Source of the DNA: Isoperla grammatica
Taxonomy: Eukaryota; Arthropoda; Insecta; Plecoptera; Perlodidae
NCBI GenBank assembly: GCA_945910005.1
Contig: OX246741.1
Span: 7,067,788 to 7,131,787, forward strand
DNA: 64,000 nt
Reading direction: 5' to 3'
The position numbers were made by a program, and so were the translations under genes. Of the stretch, positions 45,567 to 56,866 are shown one piece after another (positions within the stretch are counted from its first letter, which is position 1; the number at the start of each line of letters is the position of its first letter). Below the pieces are notes generated by a model. It saw only the letters and a list, made by a program, of their open reading frames with translations, was not told where the DNA came from and made no database searches.

Positions 45567-46207
45567 AGGCTCGTGTACATCCACTTTGCGTACGCGTGAA
45601 AATTATAGAAAATTATAGAAATTACGTTGGCCGTTCCCATCGAATGTTGAAAATTTTCTTAAGTAAACGTAAACCAATCAGAGCTCACGAATTTCCCACC
45701 AATAGGGAACTTGCAACTGACTTCACAGCGGAACTACAACAATGTAACAAATGAATCGAACTGATTGACAAACAACGAGCTGTCAAAATAATAAAATTGC
45801 AACATTATGAAGAAAACGCAAACTTGCAAGAAACCTATATTTATTATTTTTTGAAGTACCTTTACCATTATTTGTATTAAAATTCAATAATGGATGACAA
45901 TGTAGAAGTTATGGGCTTATTAAAAGTGAGTCGTTCATCGCTGTTTTATTTCTCTATGATAGAAATGTTGTGATGTGGTCTGGTTTGACACTTCGATAAA
46001 GAAACAATGTAAGCTGTTCGTTTGTTTGCATGCGCCAATTAACCAAATTTTAGAAATTGGAAAAAGTTGGAGTTGAATCAACTTTTCGCGTCGTGAAACG
46101 TACGTTAATTTTCTTAATTTCAATGTGCATGGTTACATGTAAATTCAATATGGCCAACTCGTTAATTTCTGGAAGTTACGTACGCTAAGTGGATGTAGAC
46201 GGGCCTT
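45567..46207. mobile_element. Second nested MITE, TIR AGGCYCGTSTACATCCACTT
   Basis: The ends AGGCTCGTGTACATCCACTT and AAGTGGATGTAGACGGGCCT are inverted, each followed by CGTACG-type words. It abuts copy 2 of the other MITE, sharing its TA. A 72-base interior segment (45747-45818) is the same as part of that MITE with one mismatch, although the termini differ. No protein is encoded. Confidence 0.85.
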
Positions 46208-46404
46208 TATGCTGTTCTGTTCTTAGGCCTACTGTAAATGAAACTGAGCAATAGCGATGCTAGCGCTAGCGCTCGCGCTCGAATAGGCGGCAGATCTTGA
46301 GAACTAAATTTTAAAAAGCGCGAAAATTTCAAATCGATTTTTTTTTTTAATAATCGATTAATCGAATCGATTTAATCGTAATCGTTGACATCCCTAATAA
46401 TAAC

Positions 46405-48984
46405 TGTCATTTAAATCTGTTTTGATACAATAAATACTCATAATGCAAAATGGAATTAAATAACATAAAATCAACAGTTTAAGTACGATAAATAAACAGA
46501 GTACATAATAGTGTTAAGTTCCATTACGAATTTACGATAATTAGTTCAATAGTGTAGTACGGTAAAAAGAGTTTAGTATGCCTCAAGATATGTCTAACCA
46601 TTTTCAAATAGAGTTAAAAATACACCAAACCATAAAATTACAAAGCAAGTAGTGGCAGAGCTCTATCCGCCATGATTTGGAAGAAAAAGGTCTCTGTAGC
46701 TCCATGTTGACTATCGACTACGTGGCTCTATTCAGACTTCTAAGGGGCTCAAATACAGTGGCATAAGGCATGGCGGCTGTCTTCATTCCGCATTCTGACA
46801 ATTATAGTGGGCTGTGACAGTACATGCGGCTTCAATGGAAAAATACAATTTGTGCCCTTGTAGCCTCGAAACAGGTGCAGTTACTAACCTCTGACCGTGG
46901 AAGATTTCAGGAATTCCCTCCCAGCTTTGTTTTAATGGTGCATGTAACATATTGTTATTAAATGATGCTATACACAGATCCTAACCCAGTGGCCTCCTAG
47001 TTCTCTCTTGTGAACTGTGTTGTGTGGCCTAGTGTTAACTACAGTAGTTGGTGGTGGGTATGCCAGTGGTGCAATACAGGTACACAATCTAAAGCTGCTG
47101 TCGGTGGACACACCCTACTACACTACCGTTAGTAATGCAGTATGGAAACAGGACTAGTACATCAAACACTTGCATATTAGGATTATTAGTCTTCTGCTTA
47201 TCGTGAATTTATTTTGTTAAAAAAAATACAACTTGTACTGATATAAAGCATCGGGGGGGGGGGGGGGGGGGGGGGAGTTAAATGTGAGAATCGGCAGCAT
47301 AGGAGCTGCCGTGAAAATGTTGTGCGCAGTTTACCAAACCAACGACCCATACTTTCATAGGGAAGTTAGTTATAAACTTTTAGATAGAGTTGTGTTCATA
47401 CATGTGATTAAATTGATTTGTGTGCAAGCTTTTCTGCTAAAACAGGGCAGCTAAGTAGGTGCAGTAAGTAGTTTGTTATTTTAAGGGAATCTTTACAGAG
47501 TTTTCATTCAGCTCTGTTTGTAACATAGGAAACTTGAAATTTTGCGTAGATTTGGGACAGTGAAAGCAACTGTTAAAGCAACGTAAGTAATTCTAGTTTC
47601 TTTGACTTGAACAATAGAAAATAAAGAAATAATAGCAACTTCTTTCACTGTTTTGATTTTACTAAGCCAGTCCTCCTAACACTTTAAATATAGAGTTTAC
47701 TTTGTTGCTTGTTTCCATGCTGTTTTACTCTTTTTTTTATAATCTAGGCTAAGGCACTTTCTCAGTTATTGGATGGATTACAGACTTGCTTGCTCTAGTC
47801 ATTTTGCTGCTTGTATTTTATTGTTATTATTTTATTAGCCTCTTTAAAAATTCTTGTGTACATTTACCTATAATTTAAAATGTGCAGAACATTTTAGTTG
47901 TCAATAAATTAAAAGTAAAACACATAATTAATTACTCATTTGTGCAGGTCCACAACTGCCACGAATCTTCTTAAAAATAATTCAATTTATTTAACAGAAA
48001 TTCATGTAAAAAATTCCTGTGTGTCCTGTTAAATTAAAATGTAAATATTTATAATACAAGTCTAGTTGCCACCTTGAACATTAATTGTATTTATTACATT
48101 TGAAAAGGTATTTTGTTTTAAGGAAATCAATTATTTCTTTACTTATTTGATATATATCTACACATTTGTGTAGCTATTAACTATTGACATATCATAATTA
48201 TGCATTACTCTTAAGCCCATGGAAAATGTTATCATAATGGTTGAGTAAGATGCAGTGAAGTACTGAGTTTTTAAGTTTTTATTGTTTGTTACTTTAATAT
48301 ATGAAAATATAAACCAATCTTCTTGATTTTGTACTCCATCCATAAACTTGAACCACACATACATGTACACAGCAACTATTTACGTGAACAGCATTATTCA
48401 TGCGTAAGGGTATCGTACTATTCAGTGGTGAAGTAAGACGTCAATTGCTCCGGTCGGTCCGTCAAGGCGTGAAGCTGAGATGTGGAGGTCAGTGTTGTGT
48501 GAGCGCTCGAACGAGCTCGATCAATCAGTACGGGTATATTGGTGTTCTTAATTTGCTAGCGTCACGGGTATCCACACACAACCTTGCTCTCGGCTTTGTC
48601 ATGAAAGTTGAAACTTATTTTGGTTCCAAGACTAGAACCCCTTGATGCTGTTCACTTAAATATTTCGTGCTAACAACCTAAGAGTTGTGGCTCTGCAATC
48701 ACGGCCAAATGCAAGTCGTGAAGTCGAGTTGCATAAATGTGCGTCAATGAAACTGATTTCATGTACTTTTCACGGACTAGTTTTCTCACATTCTACTTTG
48801 CACCTGGCCGTGGTTGTACCCGTGGTTCCGTGGCAGCTTGCATGATTGATTGTGTATCTAGTTCTACTGGCATACTTAGAACTTACAATAGACCTGTTCA
48901 GTTTGGCTATACACCAATTTACTCTAAGTTTCTAACTCATGAGGAAGTATTGAGAGTATTGAGAGGGAAAGAATTATAGGAACC
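46405..48984. other. AT-rich intergenic DNA
   Basis: No gene is supported. A patch at 48377-48664 is GC-rich and bounded by GTGAACAGCAT in inverted orientation, so it may be another small transposon, but evidence is thin. Confidence 0.4.
47243..47276 (+). repeat. Long G homopolymer
   Basis: An uninterrupted G tract of about 24 bases. Similar G or C tracts recur across the window, usually inside hAT-like elements; here no terminal repeats were identified. Confidence 0.9.
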
Positions 48985-49101
48985 AACAGCTCACCTTAAA
49001 AGAGATCGGCAGCCGTGTTGAGATGGAGATTACATATATTTACAATAATTTACAATTAGACGGAACGTTTCGGCTTACACAGCCTTGATCACCCGTCGGT
49101 G
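48985..49101 (-). repeat. Diverged copy of the CGAAAC-stem repeat
   Basis: On the minus strand GGGTGATCAAGGCT, loop, AAGCCGAAACGTTCCGTC is followed about 75 bases later by AGGTGAGCTGTTGG. This is the most diverged of the copies, with the stem changed on both sides. Confidence 0.7.
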
Positions 49102-50038
49102 TAGAGAGTACAAAGTAACTCATGAGGAAGCGAGGGTAGGGCAATATGCTTACGTATAATGTAGACCCAGGCATTTGTGGTTACAAAAAATCAAATGGTT
49201 GTGAAACAAGTTTTTTCTCTATTAAAAAAAAATATAATTATTTCTTGTACGTATGTAGTAATGAATGGCATTTTCAATTTTGCAAATCTTTAGGCCTATT
49301 TGGCCAGAATATTTAAAGTTCCCACTTTATTAATTTTAAGCAAACCTAATTAGGTGTAGTATTTAGTTTTTGGTTTTAAAACTCAAACTCAACATTTTCC
49401 ACTTAAAAAACTCTCTTCAATCGAAATTGTAATGAACCTCAAACCTCTCAATTTGAATACAAAATTTTGACTTTAACAAACATTTACACTTAGCCCTATA
49501 TTCAAACTTTCTACAGGGACTTTGTCTAGTTTGAATTTACAAAAATTTGAGTTGACAGATAATTAATGGGACTAGGGTAATATTGCCAAATACTGTATGA
49601 GCTTTACTTTGCAGTTCTGGACATAATATTTATATTTTTAAAATTCTCATCCATCAATGTGACAAACAAATCAGCTAACAAACATTTGGCCAGACTAGAC
49701 AGTCCAATAATACAATCATGTAATAATAGGCTCTAGCTAGAAATATGGCTGACCAATGCTATGCATTTAAACATTATGTTATAGTCAACAAATGCTCTAA
49801 ACAAAACCAGAGCCTAAAGTTTGTAAAAAACAAGTAACTTAAAACTGTTTCATTTGAAATTTTAAATAATTTTCACAACCAAAGTGAGCTTTTAGCCTTT
49901 CAGGCAGCCAAAAATAGTCTTATTAACTACAAATACCTGACTGCAGATACGTGTAATGAATAATAGTTGGTAGATCGAGGAAAGGTAGGCCTACTCTGGA
50001 AAGCTATTATACCGTAAAGTGTACTCGGCAAACGTAAA

Positions 50039-50797
50039 TAGGGAATGCTCTTTTATTCTCAGTACTGTATTGTCACAGTTATGAGTTATGTAAAATACCC
50101 ATCTACAAATACTAGGAATGTGAGTAATTTTGAAGTTCTCAAAGTTTTTCTTTTTCTTTAAGATTTAGAGACTACAGTGTTTAAGAAATAATTTGTTACC
50201 TGGCTGCATTCTTTTGTTATTTTAGTGGCTTCACAGATCTTTTAATCAATTTTTTCCTGAATTACCTTATTTACCCGAATAAAAGACGACCCCGGACGAC
50301 CCCCTATTTTCGAGAATTTTAAACTGAAATAAGTTATATTCTTAATCTTAATACACAAATTTTAGACGACCCTCTATATTTTAACTATACAAAATGGAAT
50401 GAATTTGTAGTCTTAGATTCAGGTAAATACGGTATTTTCTTAGTTATTGACTTACTACAGATTTATTTTATAATTTAATTCTAATTATTAGCCTAAACAT
50501 TCAAAACCATCGAGTACAGTTAACATGGCATTTTAAATTAAAGCTGAGAAGTAGCTAATGTCCAGATTAGTAACACCTTTGGTAACGTGAAAATGTAGAT
50601 TCATTACACATGGTGTGATTGGTCAAACATCGCCTTGTTTTTCTACCATAATGAGTAATGACGCATGACAGAGTTGCTTACTTCTTTCATTCCAAAACTT
50701 GCCTGTAGGTAATTTAAAATTTAAATATTTTCTCCTTGGAGTATAGGCCTACTCTTTAATTTAGTGTAATTAAAAATTAAAAAATGAGCATTCCCTA
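50039..50797. mobile_element. MITE, TIR TAGGGAATGCTC
   Basis: TAGGGAATGCTC at the left and GAGCATTCCCTA at the right bound 759 bp of AT-rich sequence without coding potential. The terminal word is shared with 13725-14372. No flanking duplication is clear. Confidence 0.65.
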
Positions 50798-50856
50798 TTG
50801 TTGAGATTGAGAATATTTTTTCGGGCAATCCAGATAGGGTATTGTGAGAGTTGGAA

Positions 50857-51063
50857 TAGACCATTTTCAAAATTGATCCCCCTTAGACTGAGTTCATCAT
50901 GGTCCTCTTAATCTTCAATGACAAAGATGCACAACAATCAAAATGAACCCTGATATAACATTTAAAAACTAGTTTTTATTGTTGTGCATTGTTGTCATTA
51001 AAGATTTAGAGGACCGTGATTAACTCAGTCTTAGGATTCTAGATCAATTTTGAAAATGATCTA
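50857..51063. mobile_element. 207-bp foldback MITE, TIR TAGACCATTTTCAAAATTGATC
   Basis: Most of its length is inverted: TAGATCATTTTCAAAATTGA on one strand and a near-identical start on the other, then CTGAGTT, TGGTCCTCT and GACAA words mirrored inward. The central loop is AT-rich. Confidence 0.85.
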
Positions 51064-52148
51064 TTGTATTCTCTGGGCACCTTTTCTCGCGGACTGGGAC
51101 TCGGGTGTTTGCACAACCTTTCTCACAGGGGTTGGAGTGATCTATTGGTTAATACATAATGAGTAGGTGATTACTCATTATTGAGTTTAATAAGATCCTC
51201 TTTTTAAATATGGTGTGTAAAATGAATTGGTGTTGCCAAAATGAACAGATCTGTTGTTTGTTGTACGCTACAATTCTGAGCATATATACATTTGGAAGCA
51301 CATAATTGTTTGCCGCGATAAGATAATAAAACACTTTTTAACCAAATATGCAACTCTCGAAAATTCGCTTCGTTTTGACATTGGTGCAAGATTAAGTCAT
51401 CGTAACAGATAGTAAAGAAGTCAGGGAAATATTTTTTTATCCAGAGTTTTGCTTATTGATTACAAACTGAAAGGAAACTTGTAAGGCGTAAACGCCATCC
51501 ACAATTGGCATGCCGGCATGCTTTTATTGTCGTCATTAGCTGGAAGGATAAAATAAAAAACTAAATTCAGATTTGATTAATTCAAATTTCTTTTTCAATT
51601 GAACTAGTGTCGCGGTGTAAGTTCTCTTTAATTAGAATCTGGGGTCCTTCTATTTTGTTTACTAATGTTCAGTTGTCTTTGTGACACAAACAAAACTTGT
51701 TCGAGTATCGCTGTTTAAACCATCTGGGCAGAATAGAAATTCAAATAGGGTACTTCTTCTAAAAGCTGGGTACTGAAATCTTGAATTCACCACTTTAGAA
51801 TGCAAAATTCATGTCGTTACAGTTGCGAACAGGAAATTTGTGCCCAAGCGTTGCTTCAAACTAGATCAAGTAATTGACTTCTGCCATTAGTTACTCGCGA
51901 GCACCAAATTTGTGATTTTTGAGAGTTGCCTATTCTTAAATTCAATTCACTTGCATTTAATTCACTGTCAATTCACTTTGTTGCACTTTGCTGAATTAGG
52001 TTGCAATCTTTATATGACTCTTTGTGTTTGGAGCTGTGCTCTTTTATGCCATTCATTGTAGTATATAATATGACTAGCTGTTCTCTTTTATGCCATTTAT
52101 TGTTTTATATACAGTACATAATATGAATAGAAAGATTTAATAAATAAA

Positions 52149-52292
52149 ACTAAGTCCATAAACTAGTTCATGTTCACTATTTAGGTCGCAACCTCTAGAT
52201 GACCTTCAAAAAAATACTAAGTCCATAAATTAGGTCGCAACCTCTAGATGACCTTCAAAAAATATACTAAGTCCATAAACTAGGTCACGATG
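52149..52292 (+). repeat. 62-bp tandem duplication, about 2.3 units
   Basis: The phrase ACTAAGTCCATAAA, TTAGGTCGCAACCTCTAGAT, GACCTTCAAAAAA occurs twice and then begins a third time. Confidence 0.9.
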
Positions 52293-52390
52293 AATTCGTT
52301 GCCCGATCTGTGCTTCCAAATATTATTCATGCTCGTTATTGTATGCGTATGTAGTGTGGTGCTGGTATCTTTGCAACCGTTCCTCTCGCT

Positions 52391-52456
52391 CAGACAGGAC
52401 TGATGATGGAAATGCTGGAAAATTTATCGAGTTCCGTCGTCAGTCCTGTCTTGGCG
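52391..52456. repeat. Hairpin in a dispersed repeat
   Basis: AGACAGGACTGATGATGGAA and TTCCGTCGTCAGTCCTGTCT are inverted with two G-T type differences around a loop of about 20 bases. About 35 bases later the minus strand reads CGTCGAAACTTTTC, echoing the CGAAAC repeats elsewhere. Confidence 0.75.
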
Positions 52457-53442
52457 TTGGGGAGAAAACTCTGTGAAGCTGAAAAGTTTCGACGCTAAAC
52501 CTGGTCGCTTGCAAAACGCAAAAAGACTTAGTATATAAATAGGAGCTTTTTTTGCCATATTTTTCCCATTTTTTGCTGATTTTTCCAGGTTTTTTTTGTT
52601 AAATTTATTAAAATTTTATAAAATTTATAAATTTTATAAAATATTTATAAATTTTATGTTTGTTTTGTATTATTGTTAAATAAATATTATTTGAAAAGAA
52701 TGTTTTGTGTTTTGTTTGTGTTGTATGCTAGTTCACGAGGTGAACTAGATCAGGAAAGTGAGGAGGCAACGGGAATGCTGTAAGCAAGGTGCTAAGTACA
52801 AATCAGTGTATACAACAAACGGCATAGGTTGAACAATATTTATTAAACATCTTATAGAACATCGCAATCAAACAGAGCAACAATGGGGAAAGTGAGCAAG
52901 GGGCTAAGTCTAATAAAGTAAACACAACAGCATGGGGTTAGTAAGCATATTATATTGAGCAGTCATGTACATGTGATGCAGGCTATCTCCGACAGCCTTG
53001 AAAAAGAAAAGGGTTAAGGATTAGCATGTAGAATGCTTACAAGTCCATAGCTTCAGAGGTGTGCATGGCATGTAGTCGAGAGGCGAGAAGAAGGCCTTCG
53101 AAGTGCGGCAGATGGATGTCGAGATGGTCGAGAGAAGCGTTGGCTGGCAGTAGTGAAGTGGTGCAATGTTGACGGATACAGAATGTTCAATGACCTGAAA
53201 CGGAAAACAGTGCGAGACAGATATTGCAAGTTGTCAACGAGTGCTTGTTTAGCCCCGATATTACGACGCCCCGCTAAATATTCGGTCTCCGACTTATGTT
53301 TTCTCCAACATACCAACGTTTTCTTCATGCCAACCACCCATTAGGAGAGCAATTGCCACGAGAAAGCAAGTTACTTGCTGACCAAATATTTAGCAGGTCG
53401 TCATAATATCGGGTCTTAGCCAGCCAAATGGAGAGTTACAGG

Positions 53443-53825
53443 CAGGGGTGTAGTCGTAAATTAATATCAGCCTAGGCGCCTTGTTTGCGGAGTAGGGGGG
53501 GGGGGGGAGGGGGGGGGGGGAGGGGGGGGGAGCGGCAATGCTCACATACAGTCACAGTGGAACTACTTTGTTTAAAAGACAAAATTATAACCAAACATTT
53601 CTAATAGATTTATATTTTGTGGAGTATTCAAGTAGGTTACTGTTTCATGTTGTGTATGTCAAAATCACGTATCTATTATGCTTAGATTTGTAAGCATAAT
53701 AATTGCCGCCGATTTTCATGAATAAGCCTGAGCGCGCCTAGGTCGCAAAGACAAAAGTGTGGCTGGGCTAAGCCCAGGCTGAAAAACACTAGCCTGGGCG
53801 GCGCCCAGGCCCAAGTACAGCCCTG
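53443..53825. mobile_element. hAT-type MITE with 8-bp duplication GTTACAGG and G tracts
   Basis: Ends CAGGGGTGTAGT and TACAGCCCTG are inverted imperfectly, and GCCTAGGCGCC-like words follow inward on both sides. A perfect GTTACAGG flanks it (53435-53442 and 53826-53833). Long G runs lie near the left end. Confidence 0.9.
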
Positions 53826-54046
53826 GTTACAGGTTACTTATACAGCATTGTGGTGGATATGGTGTTATATCGATGACATAAGCACGACTGGGATTCAAAC
53901 CCAGATGCATCGTAATTAGAGTTACGTATAAATAGCATTGTGTATAGATGAGATGCTACTAAGTGCCATTTTCAACTGAAACGAAGGTTTTTCTATTGTT
54001 TTTTGTGTGTATTTGACTAGTATTTATGGTATATAATGTGAGGAAA

Positions 54047-54336
54047 GGATCCAACAGCTTACCTTCGTGTAAGATGACGGATTTGCGAGTTTGAAGTACA
54101 CAAAAAAAACATAATACAATTATAACGAGACGTTTCGACCAAGGTCTTGTTCACTCGAGAGAAGAATGGCTACTCTCGAGTGAACAAGACCTCGGTCGAA
54201 ACGTCTCGTTATATTTGTATTGTTTTTTTGTGTACTTCAAACTCGCAAATCCGTCATCTTACACGAAGGTAAGCTGTTGGATCCTTTCCTCACATTATAT
54301 ACCATTCCAGCCTATTGGCACCTACTTTCATAACTA
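54047..54336. repeat. Head-to-head inverted pair of the CGAAAC-stem repeat
   Basis: Two nearly identical copies of about 130 bp meet at 54155-54170 with their cores facing each other (CTCGAGTGAACAAGACC outward in both directions). Both carry the terminal block AGGTAAGCTGTTGGATCC. The right copy continues to match 28440-28612 beyond that block. Confidence 0.9.
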
Positions 54337-54794
54337 GTATTTATGCTTTGATTATGATAAATCATAAATGCATTTTAGTTGATTTTAATTTTAATAGTAT
54401 GACATAATTTAAATATAAAATAGTAAGAAAACTAAATTCAAGATTTTAATGTTGGTAAGTCAGATTCTACAAAATGCTATGAAATGACAATTGAAAATGC
54501 TTTTTAGACGTAACTCAAACCATAATGATTATTAGAATACAAGATTTTGGTCTAATTTTTCATTTTTCAACAACTGGGCTTGAGCATGTAATGAAGGATT
54601 ACTGGGATAACTAAAAAATTAGAATTATGTAAATTAATATATACATGTGTATTTATTGTCTACCCATTCAGTTACAAGAAGAGATTACAGCATCGAACAA
54701 TTTATACAATTCATTATGTGCTTCGTTGTAATGACGGCTCCAAAGTCACCATTTACGTTTACCAGTATAGATAAATTGAAATAGTTTTAAAAAA

Positions 54795-54865
54795 AAACCT
54801 ATCCCGAACCGGTAATCGAACCCTGGGTCTTCTAAAATCGAATCAGGAATTGACACTAGACCCGC
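54795..54865 (-). repeat. tRNA-like remnant
   Basis: On the minus strand GACCCAGGGTTCGATTACCG with an upstream arm-like TTCGATTTTAGAA suggests a tRNA-derived sequence. It lacks a proper A box and acceptor pairing. Confidence 0.3.
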
Positions 54866-55048
54866 GAGCAACACAATACTTTTAAATGTTTGTGGTAATT
54901 CATACCTTGAATTTGTCAAGGTAAACTAGTTCCCGACACATTAGCTTCAAACAAAACCATGGCTTTTACTCTAACTTTACGAGTTTAATTTTTGATATAT
55001 AGTAAAAGTTAAATTTAACGGTTACGTATAGTTACAGTTTAAACTCAC

Positions 55049-55184
55049 CGAAATGGAAATCTTGAAGTGCCGCATGAGTAGAAGTTCTCGAGGTAAGCTG
55101 GATGTCTGCGATGCCGAACCAGTGAAGAGTCCAGACGTCTCTTCTTGCAGCCAGGCAGCCGTTCACTAGCGCAGTCCATCTCAT
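55049..55184 (-). CDS. Candidate cassette exon a of an unrecognised gene
   Basis: The exon has acceptor TTGTTTCCAG and donor CG/GTGAGT and is 136 bp long. In the phase passed on from the exons at 60015 and 57196 it begins MRWTALVNGCLAARRDVWTL. In another open frame it reads DEMDCASERLPGCKKRRLDS and later HRRHPAYLENFY. It is homologous to the exons at 55584 and 56701; all three lengths are 1 mod 3, so they are interchangeable without shifting frame. It lacks 6 bp near its end relative to the others. I do not recognise the protein. Confidence 0.45.
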
Positions 55185-55583
55185 CTGGAAACAAAGGTTT
55201 AACGTTAGTCATATTCACAACGAAACTAAGCCTATGCACATATAAATCTATTTACTCAAAATTGAATGTTATTTACTATTTATTTAACAATGCAATACTG
55301 ATTGGCAATTATATTGACTGTGATGCATATGTAGGCCTAGTTTAGATAAAGATAAGATAATATTAGATTACATTAAAAAGTAATCTTTGTAATGTCTGTA
55401 AAGTCAATCTAAGCTAATGAAGCTAAACTTATAATTTGCATTCTATTTATTTTTAGATATTTTAAATAAGAAATAAATGAATAACAAATACATTTTAATG
55501 ATGTGTATAGTAAAAAGTAAAATAGTAGTATAAAGTAAAAGTTACATTACACAGTTACATATGTAGTTATAGTTTAAACTCAC

Positions 55584-55725
55584 GGAAATGGAAATCTTGA
55601 AGTGCCACATGTGACTGCGTAGAAGTTCTCGAGGTAAGCTGGATGTCTGCGATGCCGAACCAGTGAAGAGTCCAGACGTCTCTTCTTGAAGCCAGGCAGC
55701 CGTTCACCAGCGCAGTCCATCTCAT
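55584..55725 (-). CDS. Candidate cassette exon b, acceptor disrupted by a LINE
   Basis: Its 142 bp are almost identical to exon a for the first 100 bases, then match exon c. The donor is CATTTCC/GTGAGT. The original acceptor now lies 667 bp away at 56403, beyond a LINE insertion whose target duplication AGATGAGAT covers the acceptor AG. An AG is still present at the duplicated copy, but it is preceded by a purine-rich (AAG)n tail, so use in splicing is doubtful. It is possibly a dead exon. Confidence 0.4.
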
Positions 55726-55727
55726 CT

Positions 55728-56394
55728 CTTCTCTTCTTCTTCTTCTTATGCCAACAATTGACTTATTTGGTCATCATGCGTTTTCGCGTTTCCCAGTAGA
55801 GATAGGATTCTTTATCTGCCTCCGCCATATCTTTTGGTATTGCATCTCTTATATCTTGGAGTGCCGGGCATCTACGTAAGTGCTCCCTGGTATGCTGTTC
55901 TGTTGTACATAGTGTGCATCTGCTGGAGTCGGTTATCCCTAGTTTAGGCAGGTGTGAAGCTAGCAGATCATGACCGGTTTCCAGTCTGAATTGCCCCGTC
56001 TCAGTCTGCCGATTTCTCCATTTAGCTTTTCTTGTGACTGCTCCTTGCCACTGCTTGCCTTTGCTTGCCTTCTCCCATACCTTTTTGATATTGTTGTTAA
56101 CTGCCGCATTCACATGAGACTTGACGGCATTGTAGGATAGGGGCTTCTTGTCCTGCTTCATCCTGCTCCCCTCTTTTGCGAGTCTGTCTGCTTCCTCGTT
56201 TCCATGAATGTTACAGTGTGCAGGCACCCACTGTAAGGTCACTTTTTTCCCCTGTTTTCCAGCCAAACTAGTAGAGTGTCTTTTACACTTCAGTGTCTCA
56301 ATGTCTCTTTTTCTACCTTACTCACAATGGCTTGTATGGCCGCTTTGGAGTCTGAGAGAATGACAGCTTTAGATATTTGCTGTTCCTTTATTTT
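55728..56394 (-). pseudogene. 5'-truncated LINE fragment (RNase H, zinc knuckle) with 9-bp duplication
   Basis: On the minus strand VILSDSKAAIQAIVSKVEKE and, after a one-base frameshift, VTLQWVPAHCNIHGNEEADR form an RNase H core with visible Asp residues. The knuckle CTLCTTEQHTREHLRRC and LYWETRKR follow. It ends in an (AAG)n tail. Target duplication AGATGAGAT flanks it (55719-55727 and 56395-56403). It is a distant relative of the fragments at 28.7 and 30.1 kb. Confidence 0.9.
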
Positions 56395-56700
56395 ATCTCA
56401 TCTGGAAACAATTAGGTTTAACGTCAGTCATATTCACAACGTAACTAAGCCTATGCACATATAAATTTATTTACTCCTATTTGAATGTTAATATTGATGT
56501 TTTTAACAATGCAATACGGCAATTATATTGACTGTGATGCCTATGTAGTTTAGATATATAGATAAGATAAGATTAAAAACTGATGAAATCTTTATTTATT
56601 TAACAAAGTTGCTATTTACTCTTAATTTTATGAGTTTAATTTTGGAATATATAGTAAAAGTTACGTTATACGGTTACATATAGTTATAGTTTCAACTCAC

Positions 56701-56866
56701 CGAAATGGAAATCTTGAAGTGCCGCATGTGACTGCGTAGAAGTTCTCGAGGTAAGCTGGATGTCTGCGATGTGGGTTGAGCTGGTAGTACGGCAGGCAGG
56801 TGCGGAAGCCAGCGCATGTCCGGACGATGGGTTGCGTAGCTCTCGACTGGAGCAGTTCTTCGTTTC
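56701..56866 (-). CDS. Candidate cassette exon c
   Basis: It has 166 bp, acceptor TTTTGTTTTCAG and donor CG/GTGAGT. The second half matches exons a and b; the first half differs. Phase 0 reads ETKNCSSRELRNPSSGHALA; phase 1 reads GNEELLQSRATQPIVRTCAG and LPYYQLNPHRRHPAYLENFY. Both are open and both connect to the exon at 57196-57301. The function is unknown. Confidence 0.45.

Larger units (their letters stand above)
44360..46396. mobile_element. 2-kb hAT element with 8-bp duplication ATAATAAC
   Basis: Ends TAGGGATGTCAA and TTGACATCCCTA are inverted and followed inward by AATCGATT-rich sequence on both sides. A perfect 8-bp duplication ATAATAAC flanks it (44352-44359 and 46397-46404). No transposase is recognised. 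Two other elements (44935-45564 and 45567-46207) are nested within, accounting for about 1.27 kb. Confidence 0.92.
51064..53434. other. Intergenic DNA with small repeats
   Basis: Apart from the 62-bp duplication and the hairpin noted separately, nothing is recognised. Open frames near 53053-53337 lack splice or homology support. Confidence 0.45.

Noticed and set aside
48400..48645. An 81-codon plus-strand frame in a GC-rich patch
   Set aside because: The patch is bounded by inverted GTGAACAGCAT and looks like a small transposon; the peptide has no recognisable features.
53053..53337. A 94-codon minus-strand frame
   Set aside because: No splice sites, no family motifs and no composition shift; it lies in repeat-rich DNA.
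9880..54865. Functional tRNA genes at 9.9, 53.9 and 54.8 kb
   Set aside because: Only B-box or T-arm-like words are present, without A boxes and acceptor stems.
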